A DNA stretch of 64,000 bases from Aquatica leii (taxonomy: Eukaryota > Arthropoda > Insecta > Coleoptera > Lampyridae). Position numbers and translations under genes: made by a program. The notes under the pieces are model-generated. The model was given only the letters and a program-made list of their open reading frames with translations. It had not been told where the DNA came from and ran no database searches. Location: NCBI GenBank assembly GCA_035610365.1, contig CM069436.1, forward strand, positions 37,331,117-37,395,116, written 5' to 3'. Positions 34,300-45,697 of the stretch are shown piece by piece. Numbering within the stretch: the stretch's first letter is position 1; every line of letters begins with the position of its first letter.

Positions 34300-34890
34300 C
34301 TAAGCAATTACATTCTTCTTTTTTGCCTACCTGCTCATCAATTTCTTGCCCCTTACGTTTGTTCAAAATATTTTTGTACTATGATAACTCTTCGTTTTCT
34401 TTCCATGCGTCCCCAAACAATAAGATGTTTGAGTGACTTAATCTTCTTATCAGAGATACCACGTTTTTGCAGTGGTACTTCCTTTAATATTAAGTCCGTA
34501 TCTGCTGTGCCCTTCTTCAATAGAATGTTATCCATTTCATGTCCTGCTTCGAATCTATAGTTGGTTTAGTATTTTGTTTTTATTTTTCCGTTCTTACTCT
34601 TAATCAAACGTATTTTTTTAAAATCCGAAATTGCCTTGATCTTGAATTTTATTATTAATATTTATTAAAGTTTGTTTATATTGATAATTATTCAATCTTT
34701 TTTTAGTACTTTTACTTGACCGATAGTATAGTTTTTCATGATCTTCTTTGTAAATGATTGTAGGGTTTCTGCGCAGTTTCTTATCTACAGGGTCAAAAAC
34801 TCGGTTTGCAGGTAAATAACTGTGTCCCCTGACAGAGCATGTGATGCAAATTTCCGTGAATTGAAATGGTGACTTACATTTTAGATACAC
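34300..34890 (-). pseudogene. C-terminal part of transposase-like protein of the 4.4-kb element
   Basis: From 34890 leftward: ITCSVRGHSYLPANRVFDPV, then LRRNPTIIYKEDHEKLYY, then after a break IKSLKHLIVWGRMERKRRVI. The pattern C-x2-C(x)GHS-LPADRVFG with following basic helices matches the C-terminus of a widespread but poorly named insect family, known to me mainly as uncharacterized proteins. Several stops separate the pieces. Confidence 0.45.
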
Positions 34891-34899
34891 GTAAAGTAA

Positions 34900-37140
34900 A
34901 AAAATGATCTTGATACAATATTTAAAGTCGGTTAAATATTGCTTGGTGTAATAGATATATTCTTGATATTGTTAAAGTGTGTAATACTAATTTTTTTAAA
35001 ATATGTGCGTGCAATATCATTGATATATTTTAAAACCTTACAAATGTTTTCAAGTTTTACATGACATCAGGTAAATATTTTAATTCTAGATACTTATTGC
35101 AAAATGTAGAAAATGTATTCTAAATATTGTGAATCTAGATAAAAACAATTTTATAAAAATATGTACCAACAATATCGTTTGTGTATTCTAAAGTCACAAA
35201 CGTTTTTCAAAATTTGACTGACATAAAATATATATTATAATTATATATAGAGCTAATATTGATGTTTAATCAGTATCTAACTTTTTTATGCTTATTTTTA
35301 ACTGTACTTTTAAATTTATGTATATATAGATGTTAAACGTTTTCTTTAAACCTATTTTAATTTTTGCTAAAAACCCTAAGACGACGGTGTAATATGTCAA
35401 AAATAGTATAAAAACGCAACTAGATTATTAAAAAAATTCCACAAGAATAATATGAAATTAAGACATCTGCGTTTGAATTGAATTAAAAAAACAATTGCGT
35501 TATAACTAAAATTATAGTAATTTTACAATAATAAACAGCAAAGAAATTTTAAACAAGGTATTGTATTTCTGTTGTAAAATTATTAGTAATGCTAGTAGGT
35601 ATTTATGATTTTAAAAGTCATCTTTTCCAAGTATTTTTGTAGCATTCTAAACGGGTTTACAGAAAGTACCTTTCAGTAAATTTTGTAGAATTCTTTGCAA
35701 CATTAAAAAAGTATATTATTTACCGGCTTTTTGGTACTAAGGTCAGAAATAGTTATATGGACTCTGAACAAGAATAAGGAAATTATTCTTTACTAATATA
35801 TATTTGGATTTCGTGTTTGCAGTTTTAGTGCAACGTAATTGTACAATCAGGTAAGTGCCTATTCATTTTCTTATTTTTATTTTTGTATCATGTTTTTTAA
35901 ATATACAAAAGCAAAAAGTCATTTTGTAAATAATTTATTTTAACGCAACGAGTACACCTTAAATTCGATGTTTGCTTAGTTGGCTGTTCAACGTTTATCG
36001 AAAATAATTTAAAGAAATTTAAAGGGTCATCACTAATACGAAACATAAATTAAAAAAATGCGTTTACTTACGTAAGTATGGTCAATAATTATTAAACAAC
36101 ACATTTAAAAAAATATATAACTAAATATATGCAAAAAACAGTTTCTAAAATTTGTTTGAATATTATCAAATGCTTTTGTGCGTTTTTAAAACTAATCATG
36201 TTTGAAGTTTTTACTAATTTCATTAATTCATACTAGTCTATAAAAAGACATACGTTACAATATGTAGTAGATGTTTTATTGAAGTGATTAAATAAATAGA
36301 AATGATAATGCCGTTAAAATTTCTGTTAGCTAAATTTAAAAAAAATTTATAGAGTTTCTTCATTGTTTCTTTCTTTGTCGGTATATTAGATACCAATTAA
36401 AATAACTTTAATACATTTTAATGCATTTCATAATTATTATTATAAAATGTAGAATTTTTAATACAACTAGGTAGAGTAAATCTTAATTATGTGTTTTTTT
36501 TTTTCAGATGCCATCACAAGACGACATCCTAATGTAACGGATGTTACATACAAATTTGGCAAAACTTAGAACATGTATGTAGTAGCTTTGTAATATGTCA
36601 TGATAGTAATAAGTACTTTTAAAATACATTTTTTTTTGTGTATTTATTTTTTAAAGATGTTTAATGTATACAGATTTTATATTTATATTTTATGCATCAA
36701 TTATAATTTTATTTTGTTAGTGTTATTTTTATAAATATATAAACGCGTTTTTACAGAATATCTGCAGTGTTTCAATACGGTTTAATAAAAACTGTACGAT
36801 GCGTAGCAATAAAAAACCAGATTAAATATCATTTGCAGACATACACATATGTAGTAGGTATATTTTTTACAAATATCTCACAAATATAACAGATTAAAAA
36901 GATATATTTCCCATATATCGGAAAAAAATGATGAGACGACATTTATATGTAATGTCTGTCATATATTAAAAACATATGTTTAGAAGATATTTATAACTAT
37001 CTAATATTTAGAAAATATTAATTTTATATAAATTATTGATATAAAATTACTATAAATGGCCAATATAAAAAAGTGTGACATTTAAATATTTACCAGATGT
37101 TATTTACTAATATATTACCTGTATTTTGTACTACTAGGGG
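34900..37140. other. AT-rich non-coding block splitting the transposase of the 4.4-kb element
   Basis: No open frame of note. The block is rich in ATATTT and ATATAT motifs, and both edges carry similar TATTxATATATTT phrases. It separates the two halves of the transposase-like gene, so it is either a nested insertion or a very long intron. I could not identify ends or a family. Confidence 0.35.
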
Positions 37141-37148
37141 CATATGAA

Positions 37149-37870
37149 TTATGTTTTTATTCTGACCTCCATATTCGTCACAAATAATCGCATTATTTTG
37201 ATTCTATCTAAATTAAGACCGGTTAGGTATGATAATAAAGCAGAACCTATCTCTTCAGAAACTTTTTCTAATAATTTCTCTGACCAAGTGTAAACAAATG
37301 GGTTTTTTGATTTGGGATCGACACAACAAAAAGTGTACCAACTAAACTGGTGATAATAAAAGGCATTCGAAATTGGCTGTTGCTGTTGCATATCAAACCA
37401 AAATGTTAAAGAATTTTTTGAAGCATCTCTTAACAGCTAGTAAAATGCATTACCTTTTCTTTCTTTTTATCGATTTTTCTGATATTCTATCTCCGCCTCG
37501 TCTCACCTTTGTCACTTCCCCTTTTTCTAATACTATACTTATAGTATTTCTATTTTATCTAGTCTATTTTTTGAAATGCTCACGGCAGCAATGAAAAATA
37601 CTTGACATACTCTAACGTATTTTTTAGTAACTCTCTTTTGTAAATCATATGAGCAAGAAAAATTTTTTGTCTTTAGATAATTTTTGATAGGACGTTTTCT
37701 TTTATTTAGGCTAACAGATATCATAAGACATAACTTTATATCTTGATCAATCTTACTTGAATCATATAATTTTTGACGTATTGCTTTGATATCGGATAAA
37801 TTGATACCATTACATCGATATGTGTTGCCGTTATGTTTGCGTGGCGGCCTTTTGAATTTTTCTAATTCAT
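37149..37870 (-). pseudogene. N-terminal and central part of transposase-like protein of the 4.4-kb element
   Basis: From 37870 leftward: a stretch at 37724-37539 with KRPIKNYLKTKNFSCSYDLQ and VTKKYVRVCQVFFIAAVSIS, then after a break 37391-37149 with YYHQFSWYTFCCVDPKSKNP and EEIGSALLSYLTGLNLDRIK. Related proteins carry a GQNKN-like motif where this one has MEVRIKT, after a hydrophobic RLFV strand. It looks degraded but recognisable; function presumed transposition. Confidence 0.45.
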
Positions 37871-38395
37871 GATCTAAATGCGAATATCTGCAGAAATGTT
37901 ATTTAAAAAATATATTTGTACCAATAAAACAAGTAGATACTTTGCTTTTTTTTTATATTTTACTTTGTTTCCTTACGTGTTTTTTTTATTTCCTTGGCCG
38001 TCTTCACCTATACTTACTTCTATTTTCACAACTAAAAAACGTTTAAATTAGTAAACATAATACGTTCACACAACACCTTTTGAGGTTATGTTTGGAAAAC
38101 TGAGTCATCTATCTACTCTTCAAAACGTTTACATCTAATCTTATATTTAAAATTAGGTTAATAAAATGCAAGATGTAGCAACAATACTATTATATTTAAG
38201 TTTTATTTTGATTTAGCTACTTTTGCTTGAACAATGAATTTATCTGGGATTTGTCTACATTTGCTTGAACTAGTTGTTTTTAACGTTGTTTTTGATAAGG
38301 CTATAACTAGATTTCATTAAATTTAACTATACCATTAAACAGAGAGCACCCGAAATAGCAAGAATCTGTGTTAATATCAATTTGACTTAAAATGG

Positions 38396-39640
38396 ATTTA
38401 AATGGTTTTGCATGTTTGCTCCTCAATTATTAGATTTTGTAGAGAGCAATGATGGAACAGCTGACCAAATACCAAAGGTACATTGTGAAACATTGGATAA
38501 ATATGACTTAAAATTATCGAAAGTAACTTCATAATACGTTGATAACGCAAACGTAAACTTTGGTTTAAAACATTCTGTTTACACAAAAATTGACAAAAAA
38601 AAATATTACAAGCTACCTTTCCGCTTACATCTTGTACAACATGAGCAAATTTGCATGTGATAAATTAAAAATTGTCATAGAAATTATTGTCTTAAAAATA
38701 TACGGCCATTTTTCACATTCAGCTAAACGTTGTGCGGAATTGTCAGAAATATTTGAAACTACAGAAATCGAGTAGGTAGAATTACTGCGTTACGTTAATA
38801 CAAGATTTTTGTTTCTGTGTCATGCTGTTGAGAGAGTAATCAAAGTTTGTCTTGCTTTAAAACGTTACTTTAATAATCCAAGGTTGCATACGAAAGCAAT
38901 TAAAAAGATTTTTCAGTTGGAACAAGAGAAGACAAAAATTATCTAGCTTGCTTTCGTTCATAATGTGAATGCTTTTGATACATTAATCAAATAGTTTCAG
39001 GGCAATGATATTGTCATAACAAAAATGTATGTGAGTGGTTATGTCTCCTTTGCTCAAGATTGGCCCAAAGGCAAAATGATATCTTTTTTGGCTAACAAAC
39101 ATTAAATAGAATGATTGAATCTAAAAAAACCAAAACTACCCAAACTTTCAATAATTTTTACACAAATTATCAAACGTATATAGACCAACATTATAATTTT
39201 TTAAGTAAAACATTATCACACATCTAGTATTTATAAACTTAAAAAATAAAGTTATTTTAGAAATGGTTGAGAATGCTGTATTTTTATTAAGCTTGGCAAA
39301 TTATGTTTTAATGGATAACTTATACGAAAAAGTTAGTTTATTAAAATCATCGTTGGGCGTAGTGACAAGAAATTGTAAAGACACCACTCTGCAAAAATGG
39401 CATAAGCTTTTTAAAAAATGATACCAAGAATATTTTTAAACTATAGTTTCATTTATATTAAGTGTCCCAACTTGCAACTGCTTTCCCAAACGCGTTTTCC
39501 CAAACAAATTTAAAATGGTCGGATACCAAAAATAAGTGTTCTTCAAATTTAATGAATCTTGTGCAGAGTTTTTCAATTATATTAAGGAAAATAAGAAAAC
39601 ATATATAAGCGACTTTTGACAACATCGTGGTTAAAAACCC
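38396..39640 (+). pseudogene. hAT transposase central and C-terminal remnant
   Basis: The resumed hAT sequence reads LLDFVESNDGTADQIPKVHC, YDLKLSKVTSYYVDNANVNF (the Asp-Asn-x-Asn stretch typical of hAT catalytic cores) and FACDKLKIVIEIIVLKIYGH. Near 39430-39600 comes the dimerisation block (SFILSVPTCNCFPKRVF, then CSSNL and ESCAEFFNYIKENK). It matches 48005-48420 in unit 3 as far as that copy goes. Many stops; dead. Confidence 0.6.
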
Positions 39641-39819
39641 AGATTTTTTAGAATTGATTCTAGTCTTTATTTGAGAGAAGTAGTACTTGGTTTTTACCGT
39701 ATTGTCGTTCTTAAACCCAAACAAACTGACACTTTGCAAGACAATGCACTTGCATGTCACTGAAAGAAAAAGTAAAAGTGACGGTATTATAATCATTAGC
39801 GATCATGTAATTAACGAAC

Positions 39820-40095
39820 TTTAATCTTATGTTACCGCTTGACTGATTTTGTTATTATCTGGAGTAAGAGTTTGTGTCTTTTCCAAGTGAGTTGATTTTT
39901 GTCTTAGAAGGTATAATACTAGTAGCCAAGATTTGATGGGTTTTAAAGCGTCTTCCCGATTTATATTATATGGATATTTTTCTATTTCCACAGATTTACG
40001 AAATAGTCTAGAAAAGTAGAAAGGAGTTCTAGCCAACACTTTAGTCAAAGTTTAACGTGTTCTGCTACTATTGATTTTGTAGCTTTGCGGTTCAT
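39820..40095 (-). pseudogene. Penelope-like element C-terminal fragment
   Basis: Minus-strand frame TKVLARTPFYFSRLFRKSVE followed by EKYPYNINREDALKP matches the C-terminus of the PLE at 10.2-12.2 kb (AKSPFFFNRKFRESIEIIKHP, NNFNRDHGF) at family level. It is a short, older, unrelated insertion at the right edge of the hAT fossil. Confidence 0.6.
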
Positions 40096-40984
40096 CCATA
40101 ACTAACAAGCTTCAAAAGATGAATCTTAAAAAAAAGTATAAACTACACTTTAAAAAAACAAGCTTTATCTATTCGTTTGAATGTGTTTAGAATAAGTATA
40201 ATAAATAGAATAAAATACCCCACAGCATTTATAAAGAACATAACGATGACATTTTTTGTTCTGCAAAAATCAACTTATTATTATTACTTTACTTTGGTTT
40301 TGAATAGTGCCGGCACTTGTCTCATTACAAATCTAAACATACGAAAAAAATAAACTTATAGTTTTTGTAAGAATTGTTGATTTTGATATTCTTAAACTAA
40401 AACTAGAATACCGAATGGCACTGGCACGAGACTGACTTCTCCCGCATTTCCGATAATGACAGCATTCTAGTCGCGGCACAGTAACAAACATGCTTTTAAA
40501 ACAAATTCATATAGTGGCCGGCAAAAATTGTAAAAAAAGAAATACAAACAATATAATGTACAGATATTTGTTAAGTGATTTCAATAAAATTTGTTTGAAG
40601 ATAATTTTTTTTTGACAAAAACCTATTCGAAAAAAGTTTATAGAAAACAAATTAATTTGAATAGAAACGTATTTGAATAAATATTTTGATGAATACTATT
40701 TTTTTAATAATATTCCACATTTTTGAACAATAATAATTTATTTATATATTATTTTTGCATGCATTCAAATTACAATAAATACAAAATTAAAATGTATTTT
40801 GTAATTTTTTGTGGGTTGTATTAAAATAATGTTATTAAAAGTAAATACATCAATTGCGTAAAAACTTATACGTACTTTCAATTACAATATCACACAAAGA
40901 CATTAAATACGAGTTTCTTAATTTAATAAAACATATATTTAGTATAATTAGAAGTATTTTGAAAAGTCGTAAAGCACACTGTCA

Positions 40985-41378
40985 ATAAAATTCTTTGTTT
41001 TTGTACTAATAAGTACCAGTTCTAAGTCTGTCTAAGCTGCAGTTTATAGATCAAGTTATATATCACCGTTTTTAAACCACTACAAAAATCAATGTTTAAT
41101 AAATACAACGTAACTCTGTCTAGACTTAAATTTTTGTTGTTTTTGTACTAACAACTACTAGTTCTAAGCGTGTCTAAGCTACATACAGTTTACTTATTGA
41201 TCAGGCTAGAAATCACTGTTATTAAATATAACTACAAAAATCAATATTTTTATAATGTTTAATAAATTTAACGTATCTCTATTATTTTCTAAACTTAAGT
41301 TATTTTTTATTTGGTAATCACAAAGCTTATTTTCTGTTTTTTTAGTTTTTTTAAGTAAACCAATAATCACATATAAAA
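40985..41378 (+). promoter_or_regulatory. Tandemly doubled upstream block of receptor 3
   Basis: Two diverged copies of the proximal upstream block lie in tandem, about 40985-41145 and 41150-41300. Each opens with TTTTTGTACTAA, passes AGTTCTAAG and TCTAAGCT, and contains CTACAAAAATCAAT. The first copy resembles that of receptor 4, the second those of receptors 1 and 2. It is a candidate promoter region that could differ in strength from its sisters. Confidence 0.45.
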
Positions 41379-41426
41379 ATGAAAAACGTCGATTTTCAGC
41401 ATAAAATGTGCGTTAGTACAAGAAGT

Positions 41427-43166
41427 ATGTCACGTTTTCTGGTTACAACATTGTTAGTGTTACTAAATAACTCAGTTTATTGTTTATTACTGCCGTTACC
41501 CGCAAATAATCTAACTAAGTGCATAGAAAAAGTATTGGGTTTTGTTTTTAATAAAAACAGTACCATAGTGAACTTTTTTGACAATCAAACAGAGTTTTCT
41601 TCAATGGTTTTAACAAACAATCCTTATGTAACAGTTGACGATAGAAATCCACTGGTAAACACTGGAGGATATGTTAATCATTATATTATAAACACAAACA
41701 ATTTAAATACTTTAATAAAAACGTTAAACTACATATCATCTAGCAATTTTCAGAAAACGCCAACGTTTGCTTTGGGAAATTTTCTAATTATAACTTCCTA
41801 CAATAATGTTTCCCAGTTGTTTGAGATAATGTGGAGACAATCAATATTTAATGTAGTTATTTTAGAAACCACAAAATCTAACTTTGTAATACATCAAAGT
41901 GATCCATACTTTGCGCAAAATAATTGCGGTAGAGAAGCAATTTTTATCAATTCTTGTTCCTGTAAGTTTTTGAAATCAATTACATTTATACGAAAAACAT
42001 TAAATGGTTGTGTTGTTTGGTTTATTACTACTAATCAGTTATACAATACAACTTCTGTACCTTCAACACATATTGCAAGATATATTATGGAGTTGGCTAA
42101 AACATATTTAAACGCGACTATTCAGCAGTATACTTATACCAATAGAACTAGTATATATACTCTATATTTTTTACACAAGTTTGGCGTTTTTACTTTTATT
42201 GGAACTGATATTCCAATTAAAGGTTATGATTCTAGTCAAAAATATTGTACTCACAATACTCTTTGGTTAGTACCATTACCAAGACGAATGTCATCTGTCG
42301 AAGCTCTTGTTCATATTTTTAAAACAGAATTGTGGATTTTTGCATTTATTACAACAAGTTTTACAATTTTTGTTTGGTGGGTTATATCAAGTGCAGTTAA
42401 AAAAAGATATTCTCTCGAAGATTTATGCGACATTGCTATAAAATTGATTTGCGTTACGATATGGGGTATTATCAATAAAGTACCAAAAAACTACACTTTA
42501 AAATTTATTGTTATAATTTATATAATATATGTCGTTCACATTCAAACAGCTTTTACTTCAGGTTTAATTAAAGCTTTAACTATGCCCCAGTATGATCGAG
42601 GGATTGAAACTGTAACCGATCTTGCTATGTCAAATCTCCCGGTATACATCAAACCACACACTGAAAGTTATTTGTTAGCAGGCAGCAATTTTTCTTTAGT
42701 TTCTGCAATAAAATTAAAACTTAAAAATATTACAACTTCTAACAATGAAGAATTATGGGAGATAAATAAGTTTCGCAATTGTAGCGCTTTAGTGACTGAA
42801 CAGTTAGTAAAACAAATGTCAAAGCTTTCTGAGGGAGTACGTATTATTCACGACTACTCAATAGTACGAAAAGTTGACGAAGTATTTAAAATAAAATCTG
42901 GGCATTTCTTTTTACATAATATAAATAGCATTATTCAAAAAATTACTGAAGCTGGAATAATAAACAAATTGTGGAACGACTTATCAGTTCAAAGTTATGG
43001 AGAGATCAAGAATAAATTGATAGATGATGATGCTGTGGTGCTTACATTAAAACACTTACATACAGTATTTGTTATATTGATAGTCGGATTGATTTCTTCA
43101 ATTGTGATTTTTTGTATTGAATTAACGATTACCCGTAAAAAAATTAAATCGATTTTGCACTTTTGA
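41427..43166 (+). CDS. Divergent ionotropic receptor (IR), tandem copy 3
   Basis: A third intact, single-exon copy, 579 residues from the shared MSRF start; an in-frame ATG at 41379 would add 16 residues (MKNVDFQHKMCVSTRS). The signal peptide is MSRFLVTTLLVLLNNSVYC, and S1, M1, pore, second channel helix, S2 and last helix lie at the same positions as in copy 1. The tail is shorter (ends KSILHF). Replacements against copy 1 again fall mostly in the extracellular lobes (for example DDRNPLVNTGG for DVENVIINTGG, and QQYTYTNRTSIYTLYFLHKF). The 5' region is of the unit 3/4 type but the coding and 3' sequences sit closest to copies 1 and 2, so recombination between units is possible. Confidence 0.9.
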   Translation: MSRFLVTTLLVLLNNSVYCLLLPLPANNLTKCIEKVLGFVFNKNSTIVNFFDNQTEFSSMVLTNNPYVTVDDRNPLVNTGGYVNHYIINTNNLNTLIKTLNYISSSNFQKTPTFALGNFLIITSYNNVSQLFEIMWRQSIFNVVILETTKSNFVIHQSDPYFAQNNCGREAIFINSCSCKFLKSITFIRKTLNGCVVWFITTNQLYNTTSVPSTHIARYIMELAKTYLNATIQQYTYTNRTSIYTLYFLHKFGVFTFIGTDIPIKGYDSSQKYCTHNTLWLVPLPRRMSSVEALVHIFKTELWIFAFITTSFTIFVWWVISSAVKKRYSLEDLCDIAIKLICVTIWGIINKVPKNYTLKFIVIIYIIYVVHIQTAFTSGLIKALTMPQYDRGIETVTDLAMSNLPVYIKPHTESYLLAGSNFSLVSAIKLKLKNITTSNNEELWEINKFRNCSALVTEQLVKQMSKLSEGVRIIHDYSIVRKVDEVFKIKSGHFFLHNINSIIQKITEAGIINKLWNDLSVQSYGEIKNKLIDDDAVVLTLKHLHTVFVILIVGLISSIVIFCIELTITRKKIKSILHF

Positions 43167-43620
43167 TAAAACGGTAATTACTTTATAACTTTATTGATTG
43201 ATGCACTATTGCATGTGTAACATATTGTGATATTTCAAAAATATAATATTTAACTTCTATTGATAAACAAATACAAATGCAATTTTTAATATAAAGTATT
43301 GCCCATTATAACTTTTATAGTTTTATCGTGATTGTAATTTTTTGTTAACTAAATGTGTAGCAAAAAACAAATATTTTTGTTTGTTGTTCTATTTAAACAT
43401 TTTATTATCTAATTTTATCTGATCAAAACTTGCGCTCACGTTAATTAAAAAATCTTTATTTTACAGCACTTGCTACTTTTATATTTTGTAAACATTTTTA
43501 TCTACATATATTGTTATCACTAAATATTTATATTTTTGTGTTGTAGATGAGTGCTAATAAAACCTCTTGTTTTGTAAATTATGTGAAATATAATCATAAA
43601 AAATCAAAATGTGTTTATTT
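43167..43620 (+). other. 3' UTR-like flank of receptor 3
   Basis: It aligns with the other receptor flanks. A candidate poly(A) signal AATAAA is at 43556-43561. Confidence 0.45.
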
Positions 43621-43755
43621 TTTTAAACACAATTTAAATTGCAGTGAATGCTGTTTAAACTTTTAGCACAGTTCAGTACATTCTACCGTTTTAAAGTAAT
43701 TGTAGAGTTTTAAAACTAAATCTAATATATATTAAATGCTAACACAAACTATGTA

Positions 43756-45690
43756 ATACTAAGAAGAAACTATTTGTGTACTAACGGAGAAAAACTTTTT
43801 TATTTTATTCTGGTCTGCAATTCAGTCAGATATCCAAAAACTTTGAAATTTCTGAATAAGGTTTGTCAAAATTTCATAATGCTTGAGTTTATTTTTTTCA
43901 ATGACTGACAGTTTTTGTTTCGAACAGCTTAATTTAATTTTATATCTTAAACTATAGATTACGTTTTTTGTGATTAATGTAAAATAGTCAAAAACCCATT
44001 AGTATTTCAGTTTCAACACTCAATCAGAATTGTTTTTCTATTAGAAAATGTTTACAAAAGAAATTCAAAATGTTTTTGCCCTCTAAAGTATTCTAATTTT
44101 GAGTATTTAGTTTGCAAAATGTTAGCAATAGTATTGTTATTGACAGTAAATACCTGTGGAATTATTGTATTTGTTCCAAAAGATAACAGAGCGGTGGTAG
44201 CATCAACTAATTTTGTTTCCTTTAATGTCAACTAACAACTTAAAATTTAAAGGAAAATCAGCTCCAATAATTGGCTTCAAATTGTTAACAATAATGCAAA
44301 GCTATCTAATTGTTTTGCAATTATCTTAAGGCGATGGTGGTACAATAGACACCTCTGCTCTTAAGTCGATCAAGAAATAACATTTATGACGCAATCAGTC
44401 ATTTCTGCAGTTTTGGATTAATCTTATATTTCTTGGCATTAATTGTTGGAATTTTTTTTTATTCTTTAGAGTCGTTGTTTTTCTATCACCCAATTGCAGT
44501 TGTGTTTTTTTTTACTTTTCTTTGCTTTGACTCTGCGTTTTTGTGAGTTAAGCGTTTTCTGAGCTCTTCGTACATATTTGTTTCCGGTGGATTAGAAATT
44601 TAATTGGAAACTTATTCAAAGACGTAACATTCAATATTTGCTAGCACGTACTAAAATTTAATTAAATAAGCAGTTACATTTACCGTTTGAAATTAGGGTT
44701 AAATTTGTAGAAACCATAACAGTACGTTCTATTTGGCTAAAATATCGATATTTTTTATGGAAACACGTGTGATGTCAACGGTGATTGGTTCTGTCGCCAT
44801 GTTTTTTTAACAAAAATTCAACGTTTCTTTGCGGTTAGGGTCACCAATTTATAGATTTAAATCTATACCTTTATAAACCCTTATTATAAAGTCGTAATTA
44901 CGAGAGGTGTAAAATAAAATATTGAGATTTTGAAGACTGTTATCAAACTTTAGCAAGAATAATTTAGTGAAATAGATTCAAAATTTTAAGATAAAATACA
45001 ATATATTTTCTAAAGAGATGGTAAATAGTTACTCAATAGTCATAATGATTTGTATTTTTCTTTTAGGTAACTGCATATATGAGGTTAAAGTTTAAAAAAC
45101 GGCAATGATCGGCAAAAAGAAACTAAATTGAATTTGTAGCATTGAAAAGGCACTGTACGAGTTATATTTAGGATTGCTGAAAAATGATTTTAAACAATAA
45201 TTGATTTATTTAAAATATTGTAACTTTTCTATATTCTGTAGGTTACAAATATTAATTGAAATGGATGGTTTATAATTAATAAACTGTGGTCCTATCCTGT
45301 ATACTTTTTAAGACTAAAGCTAAGTTTACAATGTAAATAATTATACTACTATTACAAACTAAAATTTAAATGTAATTAAATACTTTACATGTACTTGTTA
45401 TGGTTATAAACAATTATAACACAGTTTATGTTTATGATTAAAAGTTAATTTAATTCAAGGTGAATTAAGGTGACAGAACGTTGTTTACGTTATCGGCATT
45501 CTCTAACGTTATATATTACCTACGTTATAGGCATTAGCGTTCCCGACTTTGTAAAAACTAGCTATCTTTACTAACTGCCAAAAATAAGTAAAATGAATAG
45601 TTTTCTATTTTGTCCAGTACGAGTCGTAAGACACCTTTCGCAATTTGGACTATATAAACAACTTATTGTAAAATACAATAACAATGTCAA
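43756..45690. other. 3' flank of unit 3 with gypsy empty site
   Basis: No functional gene. It aligns with 12358-13478 plus 20026 onward of unit 1 as one continuous stretch; ATGATTTGTATTTTTCTTTT at 45045-45064 is the uninterrupted target of the gypsy insertion. The unassigned minus-strand coding fragment lies at about 44095-44235. Confidence 0.7.
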
Positions 45691-45697
45691 ATGCCTT

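Larger units (their letters stand above)
33976..38395 (-). mobile_element. 4.4-kb DNA transposon with short TIRs, inserted in the hAT fossil
   Basis: Ends are inverted: left TTGAGGAGCAAACATGCAAA, right (read in reverse) the same 20 bases. The flanks are CCAATT on the left and CAATTATT on the right, so AATT (or CAATT) is the likely target duplication. Unit 3 has the uninterrupted site near 48005. Minus-strand frames encode a transposase-like protein in two blocks separated by about 2.2 kb of non-coding, very AT-rich sequence (34900-37140). Superfamily not assigned. Confidence 0.75.
32080..39800 (+). mobile_element. hAT-family transposon fossil, unit 2 copy, with two later inserts
   Basis: The copy lacks the 5' terminus still present in unit 3 (46980). 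It contains transposase pieces at 32500-32970, 33840-33975 and 38400-39640, separated by an 870-bp repeat-bearing insert (about 32971-33840) and a 4.4-kb TIR transposon (about 33976-38395). The pieces line up with uninterrupted sequence at 47400-48430 in unit 3, which shows that both inserts arrived after the duplication. Confidence 0.65.
40340..45695. repeat. Segmental duplication unit 3 (receptor copy 3)
   Basis: The 5' flank from about 40340 (including CGGCACAGTAACAAACATG) matches unit 4 from about 54840, not units 1 or 2. The 3' flank matches units 1 and 2. It includes the empty site for the young gypsy element at 45052-45055. Confidence 0.8.
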
